Shown: positions 39,484-50,859, numbered from the stretch's first letter. The stretch is 64,000 nt of DNA from Cordylochernes scorpioides (GCA_030710605.1 CP092876.1:90008906-90072905), one strand, 5' to 3'. Translations and numbers: made by a program. The notes: generated by a model not told the origin, from the sequence alone.

Positions 39484-39652
39484 TTTATTTAAATATTGGG
39501 TATCTTTTAAACATGCAATATATAGATATAATTTAACTTAATCTATATAAATACCTTTAATCTTCTCAGAAGTGCTTCAGTTTACCGATCAGAATAAACT
39601 TCTTGCTTAATCTTCAGATTAAATATTTTCGCTTTTGAGCTTTTTATCAAAT

Positions 39653-39670
39653 AACCACGCTCTGCTACCA
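39653..39670 (-). promoter_or_regulatory. Copia primer binding site, initiator tRNA-Met type
   Basis: Minus strand TGGTAGCAGAGCGTGGTT, near-complement of the tRNA-iMet 3' end. Confidence 0.65.
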
Positions 39671-39672
39671 AT

Positions 39673-39875
39673 TGTTGACTTTGCTTAGAATTATTAATGA
39701 AACTGATTCCAATAATTATTAATTAAAAATTATATTTATTGATTTACAAGAGAGAACAAAATATAAAAGGGAAACTAATATTGAAACAAAGGAACTTTTT
39801 TTGTTTTGGTTAGCGCCTATTTACCTGTGAGCTTACACACACTCTGTGGAACAATTAATTAATATATATACAACT
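39673..39875 (-). repeat. Copia 5' LTR
   Basis: 203 bp, followed by the AAAAT target duplication at 39876-39880. Confidence 0.85.
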
Positions 39876-39880
39876 AAAAT

Positions 39881-41435
39881 CAACTTCAAATTAAAGAATG
39901 ATTAACGTTATTTTAAAGAAATTTCAAATATTCTATTTCTCTATTGTGTGATTAAAACATATTAAATGTTTTAAATAAACGCATTTCAATTTAGAAATAA
40001 AAGTGTTTGTCCACTATATGTATTTATATAGTAAATCTTTAAAATATCAAATAAACTCGAAATATAGCGATTGAAAATGAAAATGTTGTTATTAAAGTGT
40101 AAAAATTTGTATTAAATTTTTCCTACGTGCGCCATTCGCTTTATGCGAACACTACACGTCAAAATGTCTTAAAAGTGCAAAACCTTTATATACAGAGTAT
40201 TTGGCAGTGTTGCTTATTTTATTAATACGCTTCCCAAAGTGTATTTTCTTTTTTTCGACTGAAGGCTTTTTTTTTTTTTCTATAATTCATAAATTTGTAT
40301 GTTACAATATATGTGCAAAAACGGTTTACTACATAATATACCAAAAACCTCAAACATACATTTTGAAATGCATTTCACAAAGCAACCAATCACATCCATC
40401 ATTTTTTGAAACGTAATAATAATAATAATACTGATACCAAAAAAAAAAAAAAAAAGAGACAAGATATTGAAACCAAGTTTTTTTTCTCGGATTAGGTAAG
40501 TTTTCTCTCGCTTTTTGCACAATTCACGTCGTTTTGCTAGTCAGGTTATTTAAATATATAGATGGCATTTAAAAACATTGACTAATGGGAATTATGGGGT
40601 ACTCGAGATTTAATTTTTACCCAAGAAAATATTCACAGAAGCAAAAATATATTTTTGAATTAAAAAAAAAATAGCATTTAAATTTTTATTTAAAATTTTT
40701 CAATATATTGCATTGCACACCAACCTTAGAAGGGATCAAAGTTAGGGTGTGGAGGGATACAAACTGAAAGATATCTTTTTTCCTTCCATATTAACAAAAC
40801 AAAACCACTGAAATACTAAATCATCTATATGAAAAGGGTGATTATATATAAGTATTAATACAGAGCAATAACATACCATCCATATATAACAAATGGAAAC
40901 ATTAAGACGCAAATATTTCTTTCACAAATAAATCAAACTTCTACTGTCCTTACTGCAATGAAAAAAATATTAGGAGGGCTTGGCTCATCAGTGGTGAACC
41001 CTCATAGTGGTTTCACCAATTTAATTTACCAGACCGCTTCTTTAGAGCTCTTATACTGTATTGGATCATTCTGCTTTTATATGCTACACTGAAGGGTGGA
41101 ATCTTAGAAATGGTATTTAAGAAATCTATGTGGACATAAGCTTTTAGGGCAGTAGAATTACATATAAATATTTGCATCGAGCAATGCTCTTCCGTAAACA
41201 ATAAGAACAAGGGCGGTTAGGTATAAATTAATATAACACGCCATCTATATCTAATAAATGGAAACATTCCATTTGCTGTATAGAAGTATTAAAAATAAAG
41301 AAGGCATATCCTGACTGTGCTCATATGATCATCTCTAGAGCGCCATCTAGTGGAGCAAAAATAAACTAAACGTTTATTTAACTTGTTCCGAGAGTTTTGG
41401 CCAACCCAATTTCTTGATAAGTCAAGAAAAGTCAA
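39881..41435. other. Intergenic AT-rich sequence
   Basis: No gene seen. Holds a TAA microsatellite and an A run (40409-40456), and half copies of the type 1 foldback around 40925-40970. Confidence 0.5.
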
Positions 41436-41475
41436 CCACGAGCGCGTTTCAGGCTGTTGGCCCTCGTCAGCGTGG
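41436..41475 (-). ncRNA. Candidate hammerhead ribozyme
   Basis: Minus strand: CCACG, CTGACGA, stem II GGGC/GCCT with loop CAACA, GAAA, CGCGCT, CGTGG. Both invariant core boxes (CUGANGA and GAAA) are intact and the outer CCACG/CGTGG pair makes stem I. Stem III is poorly formed, so activity is uncertain. Confidence 0.4.
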
Positions 41476-42040
41476 AGCAGACTGTACCTCTACGACCTTA
41501 GGTCCCAGAGGTTTCCTGAGAAATCAAGAAATGGGTATTTAGTTTATTGACGTGACAACGTCTTAAATTAGGTTGCGGCTGGGAGTCACTTATGAAAAAG
41601 TGTAACGCCCGGTAACGTTACGATGAGTCACCGAACGAGAGTGCTGCGCGCGCAGCGCTAGAGAATTAGGCGCATTGAATCGGCGCATGCTTGTCTCTGT
41701 CTTTGTCTTTCTCGAACGTTCTTGGCGTTGGAAAAACAAGAAAGCGTCATAATACAAGTTCACACGTGTGGTTAAAGTATCGTCAGCTGTGTCTGTAGTG
41801 AAAATGTGGAGTGCTTAGATTCGTCATTTACAACAATAAAGGTAAATAATTGTACACTGATATTTCATTATCGTAAACTATGATTGATTGATTAATTGTT
41901 AGATTGACACAAAAGTTGAGAAACTGAGTTTATAGGTTATGTCATACTATTGATAAATGTTGATAGTGTTAAGTAAATTATTAGTTTAAAATTAATTAAT
42001 TAATTAATTATTATTTTACAAATTTTAAATAGTTTCAAAT

Positions 42041-42340
42041 TTATTTAGCAAAAATTTGAACCTTCGATCTGAATAAATGTTTTGATTTACGAATTGATTC
42101 TTTAAAATTACAAATATTAAGAAAAAGTGGCAGATATAAGAAAACTTTATTTAAACTGTGTTGAGCAAGAATTTTAAGCAAGACGCACTCATAACCCTTG
42201 ATTGGAGTTGGTTCACAAGTGTCGCGCATCCACGTTTCAGTCAATACTAAATAGTCTGATCGTGGTATCACTGTATCTGTTTCAATGTCCGTGGCATGGG
42301 CACTTAAACTTTGACAATATATATTGTAAAACTTTGACAA
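42041..42340 (-). pseudogene. Fragment of an element endonuclease (EEP type)
   Basis: The first 50 codons (NIYCQSLSAHATDIE, DYLVLTETWMRDT, IKGYECV) look like the start of an endonuclease/exonuclease/phosphatase domain as found in non-LTR elements and some Helitrons. The rest is degenerate. Confidence 0.45.
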
Positions 42341-42527
42341 TATATATTTAACATCTAATATAAGTAAATGTTTTAATTTTCAACTTCATCATTTACAATT
42401 ACAAATTTTATTTAATTTCAAATTTATTTAGCAAAAATTTGAACCTTCGATCTGAATAAGTGTTTTGATTTTCAAATTGATTCTTTAAAATTAAAAATTC
42501 ATCCATTCAATTTCAAATGTTCAACAG

Positions 42528-43067
42528 GAATCACCACTCTCAAAACAATGGAAACGGTGCCTTCAACTTCCAGTACTTCAATGGAGACGGAGGATATCGT
42601 GCCGTCAACGTCTGCAGTACCTTTCGTTGTTCCACACACCACCTCTACCACCAGAACGAATGCTCAGCGACAACGTGAGTACAGACTACGAAAAGCATTG
42701 ACCAGAACTCCTGAACAAGTAAGAGCCTTTGCAAAAGCGGCTGCGGAGAGGCAACGCAGGTTCAAGCTACGTAAATCTGCTAACATAGCCCTCACCAGCG
42801 GTACGTCAGAGTCACCTGCTTCAACGTCTTGTTCTGTGGTGGAGAGAACAAGCGTTCCTGTCGTGGCGGAGAGAACGAGCGTTCCCCTAACTAACGCTCA
42901 ACGGCAACGTGCATTCCGACAACGTAGAGCAGCATCTTCTCGGACTGATGTACAACCGACTACTTCTTCAAGCCAAACAGCAATACAACTGGAACAATCC
43001 ACCTGGTATACCAAATGGTCATCGTCAATACGGAGATTTCAATCTACTTTCCTGGACAACGATTTTG
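42528..43067 (+). CDS. Ser/Thr- and Arg-rich ORF with splice sites, unknown, probably element-derived
   Basis: The exon runs from an acceptor (TGTTCAACAG, 42527) to a donor (GATTTTG/GTAAGT, GT at 43068). The ATG is at 42548. It codes a Ser/Thr-rich N-terminus, then two copies of the motif TNAQRQREYRLRKA/TNAQRQRAFRQRRA with a third related stretch (AERQRRFKLRKS). Such basic NAxRQRxYR motifs occur near the start of some Helitron-type proteins. A leader exon ending near 41834 (AATAAAG/GTAAAT) may belong to it. The endonuclease fragment directly downstream fits an element origin. Confidence 0.45.
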
Positions 43068-43080
43068 GTAAGTTATATAA

Positions 43081-43323
43081 GGTAATATTCTGTGTGGTGA
43101 TTTTAACAAAAACGTAAAGCCTGACAACTCGTTTCTTAATTTCATGAAAAATACGTATAATCTTGATTGCGTATCAAACGTTTCTAAGTCAACTACGTTA
43201 AAAGGAACAACTATCGACTTGACTTTCGCAAGACACATTACAGCAGAAACACTTCCTTTCATTTCATATTTCTCCTATCATCGTCCTATCCTCAACAAAA
43301 TCACTCAAATAGGAATTAGTTAA
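43081..43323 (+). pseudogene. Endonuclease fragment, C-terminal part
   Basis: Open frame with CGDFNKNVKPDNSFLNFM, TTLKGTTIDLTFARH and FISYFSYHRPIL, the GDFN, TTIDL and SxHxP motifs of EEP endonucleases. Ends at TAA 43321. Confidence 0.6.
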
Positions 43324-43531
43324 GTTTAAGTTTACATGTACAATGTTTTAGTAAACAAAAATATATTTCTATAGTTAAAATTTGTGCAATTCTTATTTTC
43401 ATTCAATTCCTTGTTCCTATTGTGCAATTTAATTATATTCATATCAATAAATATTCTACCGTTGTCACGTAAAATCTTCGCCCGTAAAACCGACTTTACA
43501 GGCAACCATTGTTTTTTTTTTGTTCCACTAG

Positions 43532-43795
43532 ATGGCGCTCTGCCATCTAGAGATGGCCCGCAACATCCGCTCGAAAGACAAAAAATCGCTCATATACCAA
43601 CATATCGCCGAATCCGGACATTCCTTCAATCTCGACAATACAACCCCCGTTTATAGCGATATAGCAAATAAATACCAACGCTTAGTTCTCGAAGCCCTTG
43701 TCTCCAATACTACACCCAGCCTCAACAGAAAGATTGACCTCCCGCCCCAATATTCTGCTTTTTATTCTATACCAACAGATACACCTCCTTCGTAA
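43532..43795 (+). pseudogene. Penelope-like element C-terminal fragment
   Basis: 87 codons (SLIYQHIAESGHSF, LVLEALVSN, SLNRKIDLPPQYSAF) matching the C-terminus of the GIY-YIG protein at 21428, including the shared NRKIDLP motif. The catalytic GIY-YIG part is absent. Confidence 0.65.
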
Positions 43796-43950
43796 CTTTT
43801 AACTTTATCTTTATTCCGCTGTTTTTTATATTCTCGTTTATATTCTTATTTTTATTTTTATTCTATACCAACAGATACACCTCCTTCGTAACTTTTAACT
43901 TTATCTTTATTCCGCTGTTTTTTATATTCTCGTTTATATTCTTATTTTTA
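43766..43950 (+). repeat. 92-bp tandem duplication after the Penelope-like fragment
   Basis: The segment starting ATTCTATACCAACAGATACA occurs twice in a row, the first copy overlapping the end of the GIY-YIG fragment. Confidence 0.85.
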
Positions 43951-44172
43951 TTTTTATTCTTGCTTTTGTCTTCGCCTATAGTTTTCCGCCTTTTTCCCTT
44001 CATCCTAGGTATGCAGATTTTCTTAAATCTATATATTGTACACTTTTAAATATTTTTATTACTGGCATGCAAATCTCAAATCTTTTTAATCTTTTAATCT
44101 TTTATTTCTTGTTTAATATTTTTTATGCTAAACTGTCGCTTATAAATATAGCATCTCCTTCTCATTCATGTC

Positions 44173-44214
44173 AATACCTGATGAAGGACGGCTGACGTCC
44201 GAAAGCTCGTATAC
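44173..44214 (+). ncRNA. Hammerhead ribozyme, minimal type I, of a Penelope-like element
   Basis: Stem I ATAC/GTAT, perfect core CTGATGA, stem II GGACG/CGTCC with loop GCTGA, GAAA, then GCTC before the expected cut. It lies on the same strand and 400 bp downstream of the Penelope-like C-terminus, where such ribozymes are found in this class. Confidence 0.65.
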
Positions 44215-45994
44215 CGCTTAATAAAGAAACTTACCACGTTCCTCTTAATCTCTCTTTTTATATTCCAAACGTGGCTTATCATGTATGTTCATGTGAAGCC
44301 TGGTCAGGATATGCCTTTTTTTATTTTTAATATCAACACCTGAACCTTTTTTTATATTTTTCATCCTTTGTTATATACAAATATGTGTTACCCCAGCTTC
44401 AATGTTAACAATTTTAGGTTTAGGAGAAAAGTTACTTTCTAGTGAGATAAAACATTCTCTAACTAGCAGCAATGTTCATGGCCTTGTATTCATGATTTTG
44501 ACCATAACAAAAGAATAAAAGATAACCCTGCTACTTTTTATTAATAAAATACTCCCCTAGTTGGGAAGAGATGAGAAGGAAAACATATAGAGTTGATCAT
44601 AAGAAAATATATATAATGTAGGTTTAATATTATTCAGTCTGACTTATCTTCTTCTTTCTTATCTCCACTCAATCATATTAGGGAACTGGGTGAAGTAGAG
44701 TGTGTCTGCCTTTGTCATTAAGACTGGGAGCACTACTCAGTGGCAGGCCGACTTAGCTCCAAAAGAAATGGCCGCCTCTGACATGAGGAACAGACGCCAT
44801 GTGCAGCCGCTCCTAACATGGAGTACAAACGCTGCTCATCCTGTATCCCTGGATTAGGAGCCCTTACAGGGTACTATCAGCCGGGCCAGCTAAGCCCAGG
44901 TTTTTTAGTGAGCTTGTTACTGCTCCCCCTCCTCCTTTCTCATCCGGGCTTGGGACCGGCAAAGGCGGATTTGGGTCTTACTTATGTTACATGAGAGTCA
45001 AAAGACAAAGGAACCAACTTTGTAATGGGCCCCTTGATGATGCCTTAAACTGAATCACTTCTTGTTCTCTCCTGGAAACCTATTTCAAATCCATTATCGT
45101 TAGGTTAAATTAATTTTTGCTATTTGATAGCTGGAGGTCAGGACATGAAAGCATGGTTGAATTATCACAAGTGTCAAATTATAGGGTGTTGAATTAATGA
45201 GGTTGTACTGTAATACAAGAAAATAAGACCTAATCCAAATAATTTAATAGTGTGTGACATTTCGGCAACAGCATTGTCACTTATACTGTATTTGGATTTA
45301 GTCTTATTACCTTATGTTGGGTGAAAATAAGAATAAGTGTAAACTTTGGCTAAAGAATGTGAAACGTATTAGGTACTATTTGATTAGTGTAGCTATTTCA
45401 CCCTAACAAGGGATGTGCAGGGATGTGTATAGTCAAATCCCATTTTTATTATTATAGGTAAATCCTCTTTAAATCCTGTAATAACACCAATGATTCTAGG
45501 TGATATTTATTTTGACAGATGGGGCGAGCCATCAGTTGCACAATAAGGAGATGTCTTTTTTTATCTTTAAATTGTGTTAGTCAAAATTAATAATTTCAAT
45601 TTTTTAAATGCAAATACTCATTAATGTGAATTTGCCCCTTGCCCCCTGAAATCAATAAGGCACAATTTGGATTATAAATAATAAACACAAGTGTTAAGAA
45701 AGGGGTAATTAAAAAAAGCTTGTGGAGGAAAAGAAAAATTTGGAACGCTCCACAAACCCCCTTTTTAACAAAATAAAAACTTTAACCTAAAGTTTTGATA
45801 TTGTTTTTGGGCTGCCTTGGGTGTTCAAACAAGAAAAAAGGAAGACAACAAAGGCTACACATATAAAGCTTTTGTTTAATTTTTTGATAGCTATAAAATA
45901 AAGGATAAAAAATATATTAAAAACTTATTATTTTTGTGTATTCCAAAATTTGCATGCAACTTAAATGTTTTTTAACAAAAGAAAATATATAAAA
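44215..45994. other. Intergenic sequence with a dispersed repeat
   Basis: 44640-44970 is a direct repeat of 48545-48845. A half copy of the type 2 foldback lies near 45490-45560. No gene recognised. Confidence 0.5.
44640..44970 (+). repeat. 300-bp dispersed direct repeat, copy 1
   Basis: GC-richer than its surroundings, includes GACATGAGGAACAGA and CTGGATTAGGAGCCCTTACA. About 95% like 48545-48845. Confidence 0.8.
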
Positions 45995-46721
45995 CTAGAC
46001 GAATGGCCCGGGCAACGCCCGGGGTTTACCCGAGTGCGAATATATTTTAAAAACGTTGCCTTGGGTGGTCGCTATTAACAGGGTGGTCTGTATAGACAGG
46101 TGGATGTATCACACAGCTGATAACAGGGTTGTCTAGAGTGGTCGCTATAGACAGGGTGGTCTGTATAGACAGGTGGATGTATTACACTGCTGATAACAGG
46201 GTTGCCTAAGGTGACCGCTATAGACAGGGTGGTCTGTATAGACAGGCAGCTGATAACAGGGTTGTCTAGAGTGGTCGCTATAGTCAGGGTGGTCTGTATA
46301 GACAGGTTTATGAGAGAGGCAAACTTACAGGTTGTTGACGCCGCAATCCCCAGAGAGAGTGTTTTTGTTGCATCATGCTGTGACTCACACGATGACCCAA
46401 GGTCAACAGGGGTGGAGCAGCAAACTTAAGCCTTTCTCCATCGTCGCAATGGTGGCGCTGCTTTCGAGTTATATCTACAATTCTGCAAATAACTCTAAGG
46501 ATATTCAAGATATTCAAGAAATTATTTTTCGAAAACCTTTCCGGGGATATACCTAATAATATCCCAGAATTTCATGGCGATTGGATGTATGGTTTTTGAA
46601 TAACAGGGTTGTTTAGAGGGGGGCAGGGAGGACACGTGTTCCCTGGCAGCCAATGAGCGTGCATTCTATCCGTGAGCTTCAGACAAACAAACAGACAGAA
46701 TAAGGCAAATATATAAGTAGA
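45995..46721 (-). mobile_element. Helitron, non-autonomous (727 bp) with internal minisatellite
   Basis: + strand starts CTAGACGAATGGCCCGGGCA (reverse of the 3' hairpin end) and finishes ATAAGTAGA before T, the reverse of TC-TACTTATATATTT. Confidence 0.7.
46060..46310 (+). repeat. Minisatellite of about 80 bp in the Helitron
   Basis: Three to four imperfect units built on GGGTGGTCTGTATAGACAGG and GCTGATAACAGGGTTG. Confidence 0.8.
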
Positions 46722-48544
46722 TGATGATATTGACGAAATAGAAAACTTAGTAAAATAAGAAAGAAAAAATACAAAAAATATACTAGAATAACATAAAAAA
46801 TATATAAATTTAGGAAATAAAAGGGTGTGAGAGAGTGCTCACCAAAAACAGTTCCTCTCAGTTGTTAGGCCGGCCTGTCCGAGCCCCCCTGCCTTGGAAG
46901 CACAATTCGTCGTCCTCAACGAACTTCCTGGTATCTTCAGATGAAGCACAATTCGTCGTCCTCGACGTACTCCAACCACTATGCGAATCTCTCAAAGATT
47001 CGTCTCGGCTTCACCTTTCTTTGATATGTCAGCCACCCAGTCCCTTCTCAGACTGCTTGTATGGTCGTTTATGAAAGATGGACAAAGTTCCCGGAGGTCA
47101 TCTTGGGCAAGCCCCTCGCGAGGCTTTTTTCTTGTCTACTTGGCACAGCTGTGTCACCAACTCTGCCCCCGCGCCCGGACCTCTTGACCCCTCTGCCCTT
47201 CCGATTGGTCAGTGGGTACTTGGACTGTCCATCCGGCCGGCGGAGGATTACATTCTCTCGACAGGGGGTGGGGGCCGGTGCGTGAAAAGAGGAGAAGAAA
47301 TAGCAAAAAATAGAGCTGGGGTCAGACACACAAAAAACCAAAAATATGAAAATAGTTGTAATATTTACATATATACATACAATATGCCATGAGTTCTAAC
47401 AACAAGGTAATACGACCAAATCCAAATAAATAAATAGTGTGTAGTGTTTCTGTAGTGTTGGTATCTTGTCCCCATGGAAAGGGGGGTGCCATTGCCCCGT
47501 TAGTCAGCCACATTTCAGAGTTCCCTGTTCAGAGTTACCGAAGCGGCTCGGGGCTCACGACACCGTTCTACAGGGCAGTCCCTTACTTGTGCTACTTCAC
47601 CCGCCCTCCGCAACATAAAGGAGGACTTAAGGGTGGGGTGACGTTTCTGTAACAAGGCTTTTATTGAAACGTCACACACTATTTATTTCCTATTCATGAT
47701 ACAATTGTGAAAATATTTTGTAATTTTAAAACACTATTTATTTAGATTTGGTGTTGTTGCCTTATGTCCCCTGAAATCCTAATTAAAGAGATAAGTGATT
47801 TTCCTCTTGGATCACTATGAACAGACTTGTGTGTTTGAGGTCAAATTAGGAGACTCTACCTCCTTTGTTTGTTCTTGGAACCATCAGTCCTCACAGTTCT
47901 TAGCTCTTGTCCCTCCAGATTAAAAATACTCCCAACTCTGGCTCTATTGTTTTAATGGAGTAAATTTGGCCCTTCTACATCAAACTATGATTATTTCCTA
48001 TGTCACTAAAGAAATAACAGATCTTTTTTCCCTTGAAAAATACATTTTTGCCCAAAGCATCCTCTTCTTCACTTTCACTCAACTGGATTCAGACAATAAC
48101 TCTGAAAGATTAGTTTATATACAATGACTTTTATTGAAGACATACGAGATAACCAAGTGTGAACAAATTTGCCTCCGTCTCCTTCAAAAAAAAAAGTGAC
48201 ATCAAAGACTTTCCACTTCCTTAAGTTTTGTCCATGAGTGTACATCTTCCACAGAAGAATAAATTTTTCACTTTTATTGTAAAAAAAAAAACCTTCGTTC
48301 ATAAAAAAAATTGTGATGTGACTTTTGACTCGTAGAAACCATTAAATAGGTAGGAATGAGTCATGGACAAGGAAGCTGAGGTCTCACTGGTAACTAGCAG
48401 CCAAGCTGTTGAAATTTGATGAAGTCTTCAGGGTGCTGTGCCTGGGCATATATATCCAGGGTCTCCTAAAAGGTATTTACAAAGTTCAATAACAAAAATT
48501 GTAATTGAGCTACATGAATTAACTGGCCTTGAAGTAATGCTCTG
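46722..48544. other. Intergenic sequence, partly GC-rich
   Basis: 46830-47300 and 47500-47660 are clearly GC-richer than average, with an inverted CCAAT (GATTGG at 47200). Short frames there have no recognisable domain. It could hold upstream exons or a promoter of the THAP gene, but I cannot show this. Confidence 0.3.
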
Positions 48545-48845
48545 ACTTCTTCTTTCTTATCTCCACACTGGGTAAAGTAGAATGTGTCTGCCTTTGTCAT
48601 TAAGACTGTGAGCACTACTCAGTGGCAGGCTGACTTAGCTCCAAAAGAAATAGCCGCCTATGACATGAGGAACAGATGCCATGTGCAGCCACTCCTAACA
48701 TGGAGTACAAACACTGCTCATCCTGTATACCTGGATTAGGAGCCCTTACAGGGTACTATCAGCCGGGCCAGCTAAGCCCAGGTTTTTTAGTGAGCTTGTT
48801 ACTGCTCCCCCTCCTCCATCTGGGCTTGGGACCAGCAAAGGCGGA
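48545..48845 (+). repeat. 300-bp dispersed direct repeat, copy 2
   Basis: See copy 1. It lies 130 bp before the THAP coding start. Confidence 0.8.
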
Positions 48846-48978
48846 GTTTTGCTCTGACTGAGGGGTCAATGTTATTACAAGGTTGTTCCAAAAGTTCATA
48901 AACACTTGGAAGAAATGTAAATACCAATATTATTCACCATAATGTTACTCTCTGTTATGTCATCACTGTGCTGCAGCG

Positions 48979-50308
48979 ATGAAGTACATCTGTGCCGTGC
49001 CCAACTGTCTCCAGACCGTCCAGTCTCAAGTCACCTTCTTCCCCTTCCCCCCCAACGGCCCCATGCGGGATCTCTGGCTCCAGACACTGAAGCTGAGGGC
49101 AGTGAGTCCCAACCAGCCCCTGAAAATCTGCAGCAGCCACTTCCAGGAGAGTGACTTCAACCCCCAAACCCAGATCCTGAACCCCACGGCCCTTCCTTCC
49201 TGCAACCTTGTCATCGACCGGAACACTTACACCTGGAGGAATGGGGAGGTGAAGAAGGCCTTGCCAGCTCCAAAAAGAAAACCAACGCCTGTTCAAAGAC
49301 CAACTCCCATTGTACAGGTAAGGGCAACTTAGCTGATTAGGATTGTGAGATTTTATAAAGTTGGGATGGGCTCAGGGTTTCCACTCTCATGAAGAGGTGA
49401 AGAGTATCAAATGGGGTTTATTTTGAAGGGGTTGCTTTTACCTAAATACGGTTGAATTATCGCAAGTGTCGAATTATCGTTGGTTGAATTAACAAGGTTT
49501 TACTCTAGTTAAAATTCATTGCTCTAATCTGAAGATGCCACTAATTCTCAACCTAGTATACTCTTATTGGTCTTGTTACCCCCTGAATTGGTAATCCATA
49601 TTGTGCCTTTCCATTATGCTTCTACAAAACTGGACTTCTATTTTTCAACCATTTTTGTAAAAATGTGGGTTCCAGAAGCAGGTGTTAGCTCTACCCCCAG
49701 CAAGAGCCCCTCCCCCAAGAAATAAACCCAGTCGTCGAGCGGCCATGATAGCAGCCGAGCGCCTGGCCAACAACACCCCCCAAGTGGAAGACGAGGATGA
49801 CAATGAGGAGGAAGACAAAACAGTGGTCCACAGACTGGACAAGAGGAAGCGGAGCAGAGGCTACGACCACGACGAAGACTACAACTACTTCGAGGAAACC
49901 TACTCTGTGAGAGCTTACAAGAGACGCAGCCTGCAGGACCGGAAGTGGGTGGAGGTGAAGGAGGAGCACCACATAGTCAACGAGCTCTCCACCATCATCC
50001 ACGACCTGCAGATGGAGTGCTCCGATGAGCTGCTCACCAACATCCAGTCCCTGTGCCTCTCCCAGTGGCACCACGAGTTCTCCTCCCACATGGAGAAGAT
50101 GCAGAAGTTCCAGGCCAGCCAGGTCAAGATTACGGAGATCTCGGCTATGGCCGGGCCTGAGCTGATGTCCCCCCCTCCCTCTCCACCCCCAGCCCCAGCC
50201 CCTGTTCCACCCCCCTCTCCCCCTCCACCACAGGAACTGGACCCTGGGGACCCCTACGTGCTCCCTCCTCCCCGCATTACCAAGCCCCGTCCTTCACTTG
50301 TCACACAT
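48979..50308 (+). CDS. THAP-domain protein, partial (two exons)
   Basis: Exons 48979-49317 and 49682-50308, joined in phase 0 (VQ/VLALPP), 322 codons so far. The ATG follows an acceptor (CTGTGCTGCAG/CG). Residues 1-80 form a THAP zinc finger, a C2CH DNA-binding fold: MKYICAVPNC, the Trp, KICSSHF and the final ALPS motif. THAP proteins are nuclear DNA-binding regulators or domesticated P-element transposase heads. The second exon has an acidic stretch (EDEDDNEEEDK), a likely helical region (HHIVNELSTIIHDLQME) and a Pro-rich tail. A donor CAT/GTAAGT at 50309 shows the gene continues, but the assembly gap begins at 50491. The coding region is GC-rich, unlike its surroundings. Confidence 0.8.
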
Positions 50309-50490
50309 GTAAGTCCTCCATTTACATAGCGCCCAGGACATGCAGTATACACATACAGAGACTTTATCAAGACACCAGTCAGATTCTCCTCTCTCATTGC
50401 CGGCTTGCAACGATATCCTCAGGATGATCATTCACCATCGTACAGTGGAGGAGAAAACAATAAACTTACTACTTACTGCTTTGTAGAAGT

Positions 50491-50590
50491 NNNNNNNNNN
50501 NNNNNNNNNNNNNNNNNNNNNNNNNNNNNNNNNNNNNNNNNNNNNNNNNNNNNNNNNNNNNNNNNNNNNNNNNNNNNNNNNNNNNNNNNN
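50491..50590. other. Assembly gap of 100 N
   Basis: Exactly 100 N, the usual placeholder for a gap of unknown size. The 3' exons of the THAP gene and the 5' exons of peptide gene B may be lost in it. Confidence 0.95.
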
Positions 50591-50699
50591 TGCTTTTTTA
50601 TTATCTAATAAATTTGTTTATTATAAAACCGCGAGCTTTGGAGCATTCGCTCTTCAACAGACAGAATTATATTTGATTAAAAAGACCTATATTGAATCA

Positions 50700-50850
50700 A
50701 AATATCATTTATTTTACCAATATTTCAGTTTGCTGAACGCCAACTTTTTGACACATATTAATATGTTATAATACCTTGATAAAGGTTGGCGTTCAGCCAA
50801 CTGAAATATTGGTAAAATAAATGATATTTTGATCCAATATATGCCTTTTT
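50700..50850. mobile_element. Inverted Penelope-like termini (foldback)
   Basis: Two inverted copies of the sequence containing TTGGCGTTCAGC, as at the ends of the element at 15904. The right copy has a full hammerhead-like motif, and the left copy is truncated. Confidence 0.55.
50772..50814 (+). ncRNA. Hammerhead-like ribozyme motif, variant core
   Basis: Stem I TACC/GGTA, core TTGATAA, stem II GTTGGC/GCCAAC with loop GTTCA, GAAA, TATT. Stem I and stem II bases differ from the copy at 22236, but pairing is kept in both. Confidence 0.45.
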
Positions 50851-50859
50851 AATTAAAGA

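Larger units (their letters stand above)
34513..39875 (-). mobile_element. Ty1/copia retrotransposon, RT deleted, with nested insertions
   Basis: LTRs at 34513-34717 and 39673-39875, starting TGTTGACTTTGC, with AAAAT on both sides. The right LTR ends ACAACT where the left ends ACAACA. The primer site on the minus strand, TGGTAGCAGAGC, fits initiator tRNA-Met, the usual copia primer. Gag, protease and integrase are present with stops and frameshifts, and RT and RNase H are gone. A gypsy fragment (37615-38520) and a Helitron (38817-39483) sit in the gag and leader region. Confidence 0.85.

Noticed and set aside
40201-40522. Frames on both strands near A and T runs
   Set aside because: Low-complexity translation of homopolymers and a TAA microsatellite.
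46202-46556. Frames across the Helitron minisatellite
   Set aside because: Repeat-driven open frames without domain support.
47069-47392. Overlapping frames in the GC-rich block on both strands
   Set aside because: No domain, no splice context and no repeat support. Open frames are expected from base composition.
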